A DNA stretch of 64,000 nt from Palsa-504 sp963834685 (GTDB lineage: Bacteria > Actinomycetota > Actinomycetes > Streptosporangiales > Streptosporangiaceae), in the NCBI GenBank assembly GCA_963834685.1, contig CAWICW010000008.1, positions 310,001 through 374,000 on the forward strand, in the 5' to 3' direction. The translations under genes and the position numbers were made by a program. Below, piece by piece: positions 35,388-43,308 of this stretch. The notes beneath the pieces are model-generated. The model saw only the letters and a list, made by a program, of their open reading frames with translations. It made no database searches and was not told where the DNA came from. Every line of letters starts with the position of its first letter. Positions within the stretch are counted from its first letter, which is position 1.

Positions 35388-35439
35388 GCTCCTCCTAAAG
35401 TCTATAAAATCGGTCAATATAATAGATTTTAGGAGGAGC
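35388..35439. promoter_or_regulatory. 17-bp inverted repeat over the tauD-like ribosome binding site
   Basis: Left arm 35388-35404 and right arm 35423-35439 pair at 16 of 17 positions around an 18-base AT-rich spacer containing an ACCGAT-type core on the minus strand. The left arm contains the tauD-like Shine-Dalgarno (AGGAGGAG on the minus strand), so folding or protein binding here could occlude translation as well as transcription. Confidence 0.6.
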
Positions 35440-35508
35440 GGGCCCCCGCGTCAATGGCCGCCGGCTTCCAGCCGAGCGCCGGCATCACCCGGGTGGCCCG
35501 GCGGCCGG

Positions 35509-36597
35509 TCAGGCGGCGACGCGGGCGCGGAAGTTGTCGATGTCCTCGCCCACCTGCTCGTGGACGAGCCGGATCAGGTCCGCGTAGGCGGCGGCGTCAA
35601 GCAGCGGGTCGTAGCCGCGGATAAGCAGGGTGGTGGCGCCCACAGCGACATAGTCGAGCAGGGACTCGGCCACCTGCTCGTAGCTGCCGACCAGCGCGGT
35701 GGAGTTGCCCGCGGCGCCGGTGGCCTCGGACAGCGCGGTCCACAGCCGCTTGTCGTGGACCTCCCCGGCCGCGGCGAACTGCAGCAGCCGCCGCGATCCC
35801 TCGGCCTGGGAGGTGTCGCGCCGTCCCAGGAAGTCGGCGGCCCGCTCCTTGGTCACCTTGAGGATCTCGCGGGCGCGTTCCCAGGCTGCGGCTTCGGTGT
35901 CGGCGGCGATGGGGCGCAGGCTGACCGAGAACCGGTCGATGCCGCGGCCCGCGGCCTCGGCGGACGCGCGGACCTGGGCGATGCGCTGCCGGATGCCGTC
36001 CAGCGGCTCGCCCCAGAAGGCGTAGACGTCCGCGTGCCTGCCGCCGACCCGGACCGCGTCGGCGGAGGCACCGCCGAAGTAGATCGGCAGGTGGCCGCCG
36101 GGCGGCCGCAGCGCCGACCACGCGTCGGCGACCCGGTAGAACTCGCCGTCATAGCCGAAGTGCCGCTCGGAGCTCCACTCGAGCTTGACCACGTCGAGGA
36201 ACTCGTCGGTGCGGCGGTACCGGGTCGCCTTGTCGGTGAAGTCGCCGTCGCGGGCCTGGTCGCCGTCGTCGCCGCCGGTGATGACGTGCAGGGCGATCCG
36301 GCCGGGGTAGAAGGCATCGATCGTCGCGAACTTGCGGGCGGCGATCGTGGGGGCGACGAAACCGGGCCGGTGGGCCAGCAGCACCCCCAGCCGGCTGGTG
36401 GCGTTCAGCACCTGGTCCGCGACGGCGAACCCGTCGGGCGAGGAGGAGCTGTGCGCCACGAGCACCCGGTCGAAGCCCGACTGCTCGTGCGTGGCGGCCA
36501 GGTGGTACAGGTACTCCGGCTGGATGGCGGGACCGGTCTCGGCGATGGTCTCGGACCGGTCCGCGGTGCGCGCAATGCCGATGAACTCGACGGGCAC
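35509..36597 (-). CDS. LLM alkanesulfonate monooxygenase-like (SsuD group)
   Basis: 362 residues. SsuD-type pattern: MPVEFIGIARTADRSETI, ATHEQSGFDRVLVAHSSSSP, LAHRPGFVAPTIAARKFATI, GRIALHVITGGDDGDQARDG, ARYRRTDEFLDVVKLEW, then HLPIYFGGASADAVRVGG. SsuD enzymes use FMNH2 and O2 to split R-SO3H into aldehyde and sulfite. A close paralogue lies at 44.3 kb with the same MPVEFIG start. It is 111 bases after the tauD-like gene on the same strand side, and its own promoter region appears to reach into the 3' end of the rhodanese gene. Confidence 0.92.
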   Translation of the reverse strand: MPVEFIGIARTADRSETIAETGPAIQPEYLYHLAATHEQSGFDRVLVAHSSSSPDGFAVADQVLNATSRLGVLLAHRPGFVAPTIAARKFATIDAFYPGRIALHVITGGDDGDQARDGDFTDKATRYRRTDEFLDVVKLEWSSERHFGYDGEFYRVADAWSALRPPGGHLPIYFGGASADAVRVGGRHADVYAFWGEPLDGIRQRIAQVRASAEAAGRGIDRFSVSLRPIAADTEAAAWERAREILKVTKERAADFLGRRDTSQAEGSRRLLQFAAAGEVHDKRLWTALSEATGAAGNSTALVGSYEQVAESLLDYVAVGATTLLIRGYDPLLDAAAYADLIRLVHEQVGEDIDNFRARVAA

Positions 36598-36614
36598 GAG
36601 ATCTCCTTCTATTT

Positions 36615-36628
36615 ACGGAACGATCCGT
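36615..36628. promoter_or_regulatory. ACGGA-N4-TCCGT dyad upstream of SsuD-like gene
   Basis: A 14-base palindrome 17 bases upstream of the start codon at 36597, within the gap to the rhodanese gene. Candidate operator or leader hairpin. Confidence 0.4.
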
Positions 36629-36667
36629 GGCTCATGCAGCACGGCGACTGAGGGCACGGCCGCTCGG

Positions 36668-38389
36668 TCATCGCTTCTCCCGCCTGCCAGTGCGTTCGCG
36701 ACATTGTCGATTATATCGATCGGTAAAGTCCCATACAAGCCCGTGATCCCCGGCCGGTCCGGTGAATGATCGTCCTTCGCCCGGCGGACCCGTCAGCACG
36801 GTGAAGCCGTGCGTGCCGTCCCGCTCCAGCTGCGCGACGAGTCCGTGCTCCCAGTCCAGGTAGGCCTGCATCGCTTCGGGACCCACGTCGGTCCCCTCGT
36901 ACGGCCGGCGGTAGACGTCGACGGGGGGCGACAGCATCGCGCCCGGTCCGGCCTGCAGCGGCCGCCCAGATCCGGCCCACCTCGCGGTGCCGCCGTCCAG
37001 CACGCTTACCACGGCACCGGTCTGCTGCGTCAGCTCGGCCGCGGCGAAGGCCGCCAGCATCCCGTCCGCGCTGGTCAGGACCAGCCGGTCGGCCAGGCCG
37101 AGCAGGCCCGGCAGCGCGCGGCCGGACAGGTCGGCGCGCAGGGCCCAGAGCGCTCCGGGCACGCGGCCGGCCAGGAACCGCCGGCTGGTCTCAACGTCGA
37201 CGACGAGCACCTCCCCCGCGCGCAGCCAGTCATCCAGCTGCGCCGGATCGACGAGCGTCACCTCGGGCAGCGGCGGCAGGGCCGGCCGCCACGGCCCCGT
37301 CTCGACCGGGCCAGCCGGGTCGGGCGGCCAGAGGACGACGTCCCAGCCCATCTGGGCCAGCCACGACCCGGTCATCGCCGCCCGCCCGCCGTCGTCGTCG
37401 GCCAGGACCACCAGCGCGCCGCGGACCGGGGCGAACCAGTCGGTCTCCTGCACCAGCTGCCCGCCGGGGGCGGGGCGGAACCCGGCCGGATGCCCGGCCG
37501 CGTACTCCTGCGGAGCGCGCACGTCGAACCGGTAGACGGTGCGCCGGCCCCCGTCTGCCAGCGACCGCAGCTCACTGGAGCCGATCCGGTGCACACCGGC
37601 CTGGCCGGCCACGGCCCAGGCCGCGGCCTTGGCCCGCCGGGCCGACGCCGCGGGCACCTCCGGCGCCCGGCGGGCCTGGCCGTGGTCCAGCGTCAGCCCG
37701 GCCAGGGTCCAGCCGATCGTGCCGTTACGCAGGGCCAGCACCCGGCCCGTCCGGCCGGCGTTGATCAGCGACTGAGCGCCGATGATGCTGCGGGTCCGCC
37801 CGGCGCAGTTCACCACCACCGTGGTGGCCGGGTCGGGGGCGAGCTCGCCGACCCGCAGGACCAGCTCGGCCCCGGGAACGCTGGTGGCGGTCGGGATGCT
37901 CATCGTCTGGTACTCCTCGAACCGGCGGGCGTCGACCACGACGACGTCCTCCCGGTCACGGAGCATCGCCTGCAGGTCCTGCGCCGTCACGTCCGGCGTG
38001 CCCGCCGTGGCCGCCACCAGCTCCCCGAACGCCTTGCTCGGGGCGTTGACGTCAGCGAACAGCTCTCCGCCTGCCGCGGTCCATCCGGCCAGGCCGCCGG
38101 CCAGCAGCGACACGTCCCGGTAGCCGAGGCTGCGGAGCCTGCGCACCGCCGTGGCGGCGTCGTCTCCGGCCCCCGGCCCGTCCCCGTAGACCACGAGCGG
38201 GACCGAGCGCCGGGGCAGCCGGTCGAAGACCTCGGCCTCCAGGCGGCCCAGCGGGAACGAGGCCGCGAACAGGGGATGCCCCGCGGCGTAGCGTCCCTCC
38301 GGGCGCACGTCGAGGAGCCCGATCTCGGCCCGGTCCCGCAACGCGCGGCGGATGGCTGACGGCGGCACGGAGGAGATGCTGGCCGGCAT
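36668..38389 (-). CDS. Four-domain rhodanese (sulfurtransferase)
   Basis: 573 residues that divide into four rhodanese-like repeats, each opening with an I/V-DVR or VVDA/VVDV motif (LLDVRPEGRYAAGHP, VVVDARRFEEYQTM, RFDVRAPQEYAAGHP, VVDVETSRRFLAGR). Only repeat two has the catalytic cysteine, Cys195 in VNCAGRTRSIIG; the matching loops in the others are GDGPGAG, ADDDGGR and TSADGM. It would move sulfane sulfur while the inactive repeats serve as scaffold or sensor. The final 20 residues use AT-rich codons unlike the rest and overlap an ACCGAT-type site. Divergent from the importer operon. Confidence 0.9.
   Translation of the reverse strand: MPASISSVPPSAIRRALRDRAEIGLLDVRPEGRYAAGHPLFAASFPLGRLEAEVFDRLPRRSVPLVVYGDGPGAGDDAATAVRRLRSLGYRDVSLLAGGLAGWTAAGGELFADVNAPSKAFGELVAATAGTPDVTAQDLQAMLRDREDVVVVDARRFEEYQTMSIPTATSVPGAELVLRVGELAPDPATTVVVNCAGRTRSIIGAQSLINAGRTGRVLALRNGTIGWTLAGLTLDHGQARRAPEVPAASARRAKAAAWAVAGQAGVHRIGSSELRSLADGGRRTVYRFDVRAPQEYAAGHPAGFRPAPGGQLVQETDWFAPVRGALVVLADDDGGRAAMTGSWLAQMGWDVVLWPPDPAGPVETGPWRPALPPLPEVTLVDPAQLDDWLRAGEVLVVDVETSRRFLAGRVPGALWALRADLSGRALPGLLGLADRLVLTSADGMLAAFAAAELTQQTGAVVSVLDGGTARWAGSGRPLQAGPGAMLSPPVDVYRRPYEGTDVGPEAMQAYLDWEHGLVAQLERDGTHGFTVLTGPPGEGRSFTGPAGDHGLVWDFTDRYNRQCRERTGRREKR
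36705..36735 (-). promoter_or_regulatory. ACCGAT-type AT-rich site inside the 3' end of the rhodanese gene
   Basis: On the minus strand ACCGAT-N-GAT-WTWAT-YGAC occurs here. The same pattern occurs at 38405-38425 upstream of the rhodanese gene, 15 of 19 positions alike. Coding composition dips sharply here, and the SsuD-like gene begins about 110 bases downstream, so it may be that gene's operator or promoter. Confidence 0.4.
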
Positions 38390-38390
38390 G

Positions 38391-38447
38391 ATCTACATCC
38401 TATATTACCGATAGATTTTATTGACAAGGCTTCGGACCGGAGGAGCA
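38391..38447. promoter_or_regulatory. Divergent AT-rich control region between rhodanese and importer side
   Basis: Contains CCTATATTACCGATAGAT and then TTTTATTGACA. The minus strand offers TAATAT as -10 for the rhodanese gene, and the plus strand has TTGACA at 38421-38426. The ACCGAT core (38407-38412) matches sites near the peroxiredoxin, tauD-like and SsuD-like genes. Confidence 0.5.
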
Positions 38448-38644
38448 GTGTCTATCGAGATCATTCCGGCCGGCATGGGCCGCCCGTACTCGACCTCGGA
38501 CGGCAACGGCCTGACCAGGAAATATCCACTGGACCGCCACTACCGGGACGTCCTGGGCGCACGCCGCAGGACGATTCCGTCGTGGCCGCGGCCGGCCAGT
38601 CGGCGCTCGCCGCTGCCGGACTGGATGAGGCAATGTCTACTTGA
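38448..38644 (+). pseudogene. Acyl-CoA-dehydrogenase-type C-terminal remnant
   Basis: GTG 38448, with GGAGGAGCA directly upstream, opens PAGMGRPYSTSDGNGLTRKY then PLDRHYRDVLGA. After a one-base shift near 38566 it continues HTPQDDSVVAAAGQSALAAA to a stop at 38644. The RHYRD motif followed by HTPQDD resembles the C-terminal helices of acyl-CoA-dehydrogenase-fold flavoproteins, such as the DszC/SfnB monooxygenases that accompany LLM desulfurisation enzymes. A start fused to a C-terminus implies an internal deletion. Family assignment is tentative. Confidence 0.4.
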
Positions 38645-38739
38645 CCAATCGTTTTTATCTGAATTAGCCTGAACGCGGCAGATGCACGCAGCTACGACGG
38701 TGTGGCTGACGGTGCGCCCCCCTCGACAGGAGTCCGTTC

Positions 38740-40317
38740 ATGCGCCTTCGTCTGCGCGCTGCCCGTAGCAGTGTCATGCTCACTGCCGCCGCCCTCGCCG
38801 TGTCGCTGGCCGGGGCCGGCTGCAGCAGCTCGTCGCCCACCACATCGTCCGCGGCACTGGCCGACACCGGCGCCAGCGGCACCCTCAACTGGGAGTGGGA
38901 GCTCCCCACGTCCTGGGACCCGGTCACCTCGAGCGCGGGCTGGGACATGCACGTCCTCGGCCTGGTGTACGCCTCGATCACCACGCTCGACCCGGCCGGA
39001 AACCCCGGGCCGGGCCTGGCCACGTCGTGGACGTACGCCCCGTCGGGCAAGAGCGTGACGTTCACGCTGCGGCCGGGCCTGACGTTCAGCGACGGGACGC
39101 CGCTGAACGCCCAGGCGGTGAAGGAGAACATCGTCCGCGGCCAGACCCAGCAGAACTCCAATATCGCCTCGGAGCTGGCCGTCATCTCCAAGGTGGTCGT
39201 GAACAGCCCGACCAGCTTCACCCTGGACCTGAGTCAGGTCGACTACCAGCTGCCGTACCTGCTGGCCGGCAAGGACGGCATGATGGTGAGCCCGAAGGCG
39301 TTCGCCACCACGGCGGGCGTGAACAGCCTGCCCACCCAGCCGGTCGGCGCGGGGCCGTTCAAGCTGACCAGCTACGTCCCGGACTCGCACGCCGACCTGG
39401 TACGCAACCCCGGTTACTGGGACGCCAGCCAGATCCACGTCGCCAACTTCACCGTGCAGGACATCACCCAGCCCGAGGAGATCCTGGCCGCCCTGGAGTC
39501 GGGCCAGGTCAACGTGGCCTACATCGCCGGCAACCAGGTGGCGGCGGCCAAGGCGGCCGGGTTCAAGATCGCCGTGATCCCGTCCGAGGTGGTGAACGAG
39601 CTCGACATCCAGACCACGACGGCGCCGTTCAACAACCCCAAGGTGGTCGAGGCGATCAACTACGCCATCAACCGCCAGGCGATCGTCCAGGTCCAGGCGT
39701 CGGGTTACGGGTCGGTCGCCTACCAGCCGTTCCCGCAGGGGTTCGTCGGCTACAGCTCACAGCTGGCCAACCTCTACCCCTACAACCCGGCCAAGGCCAA
39801 GCAGCTGCTGGCCGAGGCGGGCTACCCCAACGGCGTGAAGATCACCCTGACCAACGACGACACCGCCGACAGTTCCCTGGCCGAGCAGATCCAGGGCCAG
39901 CTGGCGCAGGCCGGCATCACGGCCAGCATCAAGGACATCCCGGCGGACACCTCGACCCAGTACCTGTACCTGGACAAGACGATCCCGTTCGCGATCGACG
40001 GCACGGCCGGGCGCGCCTCGCCGGTGGAGATGCTCGACGTGCTGTACAGCCAGCAGGGCCTGATGAACGTCGACGGCAAGACGGCGACCACCTCGGGCGC
40101 GGTGTCCCAGGCGCTGTCGCGGATCCTCACCGTCCCGCTCGACTCGCCCAGCTACCCGAGCGCGCTGCAGAACGCCGTGGCCACGGCCGTGCAGGACGAC
40201 CCGATCCACATCTGGCTCTACACCAACCCGCGCATCTTCGCCTACAGCCCCACGGTCACCGGCATCCCCTACGACCTGGTGCAGCAGCGCTGGGAGGGTG
40301 TCCGGGTGGCGGGCTGA
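38740..40317 (+). CDS. ABC importer substrate-binding lipoprotein (peptide/nickel/opine type)
   Basis: 525 residues. A signal peptide ends in LAGAGCSSSS, lipidation at Cys28. The SBP_bac_5 fold is clear: ITTLDPAGNPGPGLATSWTY, FTLRPGLTFSDGTPLNAQAV, VGAGPFKLTSYVPDSH, INYAINRQAIVQ and AKAKQLLAEAGYPNGVKITL. It captures the ligand outside the membrane for the two permeases that follow. Similar cluster II.c binders carry peptides, glutathione or sulfonate-like compounds; the ligand is unknown, and context suggests an organosulfur compound. First gene of a five-gene importer operon. Confidence 0.93.
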   Translation: MRLRLRAARSSVMLTAAALAVSLAGAGCSSSSPTTSSAALADTGASGTLNWEWELPTSWDPVTSSAGWDMHVLGLVYASITTLDPAGNPGPGLATSWTYAPSGKSVTFTLRPGLTFSDGTPLNAQAVKENIVRGQTQQNSNIASELAVISKVVVNSPTSFTLDLSQVDYQLPYLLAGKDGMMVSPKAFATTAGVNSLPTQPVGAGPFKLTSYVPDSHADLVRNPGYWDASQIHVANFTVQDITQPEEILAALESGQVNVAYIAGNQVAAAKAAGFKIAVIPSEVVNELDIQTTTAPFNNPKVVEAINYAINRQAIVQVQASGYGSVAYQPFPQGFVGYSSQLANLYPYNPAKAKQLLAEAGYPNGVKITLTNDDTADSSLAEQIQGQLAQAGITASIKDIPADTSTQYLYLDKTIPFAIDGTAGRASPVEMLDVLYSQQGLMNVDGKTATTSGAVSQALSRILTVPLDSPSYPSALQNAVATAVQDDPIHIWLYTNPRIFAYSPTVTGIPYDLVQQRWEGVRVAG

Positions 40318-40326
40318 CCTGATCCG

Positions 40327-41361
40327 ATGACCGTCAGCAGCCTGACCCGCGGCGGCACCGCGGACGCAGCCGGGGCCACGCCGCCCCGGCTGCGCCGCGG
40401 CCGCGTCGCCCTGGCGCGGATCGGCGGCGGACTCCTGGTCCTGGTGCCGATCGTGTTCCTCGCCACGTTCATCGCCTACTGCCTGGGGGCGCTGTCGAAC
40501 AGCAATCCCGCGGCCACCATCCTGGGCCAGGACGCGGCCACCCCGGCCGCCGTGGCGCGCTACGACAAGTACCTGGGCCTGGATCACCCACTGGTGGTGC
40601 AGTACTGGAACTGGCTCGTGCAGGCGGTCCACGGCAACCTGGGCCGGTCCTACTTCACCCAGATCCCGGTCTCGCAGAGCATCGCCCAGCGCCTGCCCGT
40701 CGACCTGTCGATCGCGATCCTGGCCGTCATCCTCGCGGTCCTCATCGGCGGAACGGCCGGCACGGTCGCCGCCCTCCGCCGGGGCGGCTGGATCGACCGC
40801 GGGGTCACCGCCGCGTGCTCGGCGGTCTCGACACTCCCGGCGTTCGTCGTCGGGATCATCCTGGTGGTCCTGTTCGCCGTGTCGGTGCACCTGTTCCCGG
40901 CGAACGGCTACGTCGGGCCCACCTCCGGCATCGGCCCCTGGCTCAGCCACATCTTCCTGCCGAGCCTGGCCCTCAGCCTGGCGGTGGCCGCGGACATCGC
41001 CCGGCAGCTGCGCACCTCCCTGGTCCAGGTACTGGATCAGAACTACATCGTCGGCGCCAGGGTCCGGGGGCTGCCGTACCGGCGCATCCTGTTCCGCCAC
41101 GCGCTGCGCAACGCGGCCGGGCCGGCACTGGTCATCCTGGGCAACGACTTCCCGCAGATGCTGGCCGGAGCGGTGGCGGCTGAGGTCGTGTTCTCCCTGC
41201 CCGGCCTCGGGCAGCTGCTGCTGGAGAGCGCGCAGACCCGGGACATCCCGGTGGTGCAGGGCCTGCTGCTGGTGATCAGCACGTTCGTCATCGTGGTCAA
41301 CCTGGTGGTCAACACCACGCTCAACTGGCTGTACCGGACCGACGACGGGGTGAGCACGTGA
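40327..41361 (+). CDS. ABC permease, OppB/DppB type
   Basis: 344 residues with six predicted helices and the DppB pattern: GLDHPLVVQYWNWLVQAVHG, GNLGRSYFTQIPVS, the EAA-like loop YIVGARVRGLPYRRILFRHA and a C-terminal VVNTTLNWLYR. It forms half of the membrane channel with the next gene. The stop overlaps the next start as GTGA. N-terminal residues 1-25 are longer and more polar than usual. Confidence 0.93.
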   Translation: MTVSSLTRGGTADAAGATPPRLRRGRVALARIGGGLLVLVPIVFLATFIAYCLGALSNSNPAATILGQDAATPAAVARYDKYLGLDHPLVVQYWNWLVQAVHGNLGRSYFTQIPVSQSIAQRLPVDLSIAILAVILAVLIGGTAGTVAALRRGGWIDRGVTAACSAVSTLPAFVVGIILVVLFAVSVHLFPANGYVGPTSGIGPWLSHIFLPSLALSLAVAADIARQLRTSLVQVLDQNYIVGARVRGLPYRRILFRHALRNAAGPALVILGNDFPQMLAGAVAAEVVFSLPGLGQLLLESAQTRDIPVVQGLLLVISTFVIVVNLVVNTTLNWLYRTDDGVST

Positions 41362-42278
41362 GCGGCCGGCGCCCCGTGATCGGGCCAAGGTCGGTGCTGC
41401 GGCTGCCGTCGGCCAGGATCGCGGTCGGCGTCCTGGCCGTGATCGCGATCCTGGCCGCGTTCGGCTCGACGCTGGCGCCGCAGAACCCGCTGGCCATCAA
41501 CGCCAACGCGCTGTTCCAGGGGCCGAGCGCCCACCACCTGCTGGGCACCGATTACCTCGGCCGGGACGTCCTGAGCCGGCTCATGGCGGGTACCCGCCTG
41601 TCGGTGCTCACCGCCTTGGAGGCGGTCGGGATCGGACTGGTGCTCGGCGCGATTCCCGGCATCGCCACGGTGTTCATCGGCCGGTGGCTCGACTTCGCCG
41701 TCAACCGGGTCAGCGACGCGCTGATGACCTTCCCGTATATCTTCTTCGCCGTCGCGGTCACCGCCGCGCTCGGCAACGGCCTGCCGCAGGCGATGGTAGC
41801 GGTGGGGATCCTGCTCGCCCCGGCCTTCTTCCGGGTGACCCGGGCGGCCACGCTCGAGTACGCCCGGGCCCAGTACGTGGAGGCCGCCGAGCTGCTGGGC
41901 GCCTCGAAGCCGCACGTCATCCGGACGCACGTGCTGCGCAAGGTGCTGCCGAACATCGCGGTGATCACGGCGTCGATGACCGCGGCCGCGCTGCTGGCCG
42001 TCTCGTTCCTGACCTTCCTCGGCATCGGCGTGCAGCCGCCGACGCCGACCTGGGGCGGCGTCCTGTCCTCCGACCTGGACTACCTGTCCCAGGCGCCCTG
42101 GGCACCGTTCATCCCCGCGGCGCTGATCGCCGTCACCGTCGGCGCGCTGAACGCGCTGGCCGACGCCGTCCGCGACCGCGGCAGCGCGGGGCGGCTGGTC
42201 CCGGTCGACCCGATCATCCATATCGACCCGAGTCTGGAGCGCGCCGATGGCGATCGACAATCGCAATCCGTTGCCTGA
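41358..42278 (+). CDS. ABC permease, OppC/DppC type
   Basis: 306 residues. DppC features: LAPQNPLAINANALFQGPSA then HHLLGTDYLGRDVLSRLMAG, and the EAA-like loop YVEAAELLGASKPHVIRTHV. GTG start coupled to the upstream gene; its 3' end overlaps the ATPase gene by 32 bases. It partners DppB-type permease and the two ATPases. Confidence 0.93.
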   Translation: MSGRRPVIGPRSVLRLPSARIAVGVLAVIAILAAFGSTLAPQNPLAINANALFQGPSAHHLLGTDYLGRDVLSRLMAGTRLSVLTALEAVGIGLVLGAIPGIATVFIGRWLDFAVNRVSDALMTFPYIFFAVAVTAALGNGLPQAMVAVGILLAPAFFRVTRAATLEYARAQYVEAAELLGASKPHVIRTHVLRKVLPNIAVITASMTAAALLAVSFLTFLGIGVQPPTPTWGGVLSSDLDYLSQAPWAPFIPAALIAVTVGALNALADAVRDRGSAGRLVPVDPIIHIDPSLERADGDRQSQSVA

Positions 42279-43308
42279 CCTCGCCGCCTCCCCGGCCGGC
42301 GCCGGGCCGGCCGGGCCGGAGGAAGACACCGCGGCCGACGAGGTGCTGCGCCTCGACGACCTGCACATCAGCGTGCACCACGGCGCGGCCACCGCGGTGC
42401 GCGGCGTCTCGCTGCGGGTCCGGGCTGGCGAGATCGTCGGGCTGGTCGGGGAGTCCGGCAGCGGCAAGACGCTGACCTGCCGGGCCGCGCTCGGCGTGCT
42501 GCCGGCCGGCTGCGCGGTCGAGCGCGGCTCGGTGTCGTTCGCCGGGGTTGACGTAACCTGGATGCGGCGGCGCGGCTGGGAGCGCCTGCACGGCAGCCAG
42601 ATAGGCGCGGTGTTCCAGGATCCGGCGTCCTACCTGAACCCGGTGCTGACCGTCGGATACCAGCTCGCCGAGGTTCTGCGGGTCAAGCTGGGCCTGGGCC
42701 GGCGCGCGGCGCGCCGCCGCGCGCTGGAGCTGTTCGAGGCGGTCGGCCTGCACCAGCCCGAGCGGGTCTTCCACCAGATCCCGGCCGAGTTGTCGGGCGG
42801 CATGCTGCAGCGGGTGATGATCGCCATCGCGATCTCGTGCGACCCGCAGCTGCTGGTGGCCGACGAGCCGACGACCGCGCTCGACGTCACCATCCAGGCC
42901 GAGGTGCTCGAGCTGCTGCGGCAGCTGCGGCACGAGCGGGGACTGGCCGTGGTGTTCGTGTCCCACGACCTGGCCGTGATCACCCAGCTGTGCGACCGCA
43001 TCGTCGTGTTCTACGCCGGGGAGATCGTAGAGTCCGGACCCGCCGGGGAGATCACCCAGCGACCGCGGCATCCCTACACGCAAGCGCTGCTGCGGGTGGC
43101 GTCGGTCGGTGACTTCCGGCGGCGCGAGCTGGAGGTCATCGCCGGGCAGCCGCCGGGGGTGGGCGCGGACATCACCGGATGCCGGTTCGCGGCGCGCTGC
43201 CCGCTGGCCGTCCCGGAATGCGGGGCCGGCCCGGTCCGTTCCGTGCCGGTCGGCGACCAGCACCAGGTGCGCTGCGTGCGCGCTGACCGCGCCGTCGTGG
43301 CGTCATGA
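42247..43308 (+). CDS. ABC ATPase, OppD/DppD type
   Basis: 353 residues. Walker A GESGSGKTL, Q-loop VFQDPASYLNP, signature LSGGMLQRVMIAIAI, Walker B LLVADEPTTALDVT, switch His in VSHDLAVI. The C-terminal oligopeptide domain contains GCRFAARCPLAVPECG, the Cys pattern of a 4Fe-4S-like or structural site common in OppD/F. Stop-start overlap with the next ATPase gene (ATGA). Confidence 0.94.
   Translation: MAIDNRNPLPDLAASPAGAGPAGPEEDTAADEVLRLDDLHISVHHGAATAVRGVSLRVRAGEIVGLVGESGSGKTLTCRAALGVLPAGCAVERGSVSFAGVDVTWMRRRGWERLHGSQIGAVFQDPASYLNPVLTVGYQLAEVLRVKLGLGRRAARRRALELFEAVGLHQPERVFHQIPAELSGGMLQRVMIAIAISCDPQLLVADEPTTALDVTIQAEVLELLRQLRHERGLAVVFVSHDLAVITQLCDRIVVFYAGEIVESGPAGEITQRPRHPYTQALLRVASVGDFRRRELEVIAGQPPGVGADITGCRFAARCPLAVPECGAGPVRSVPVGDQHQVRCVRADRAVVAS

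Noticed and set aside
39757..42467. Long minus-strand frames opposite the ABC importer
   Set aside because: They mirror codon bias of the importer genes and contain no recognisable motif.
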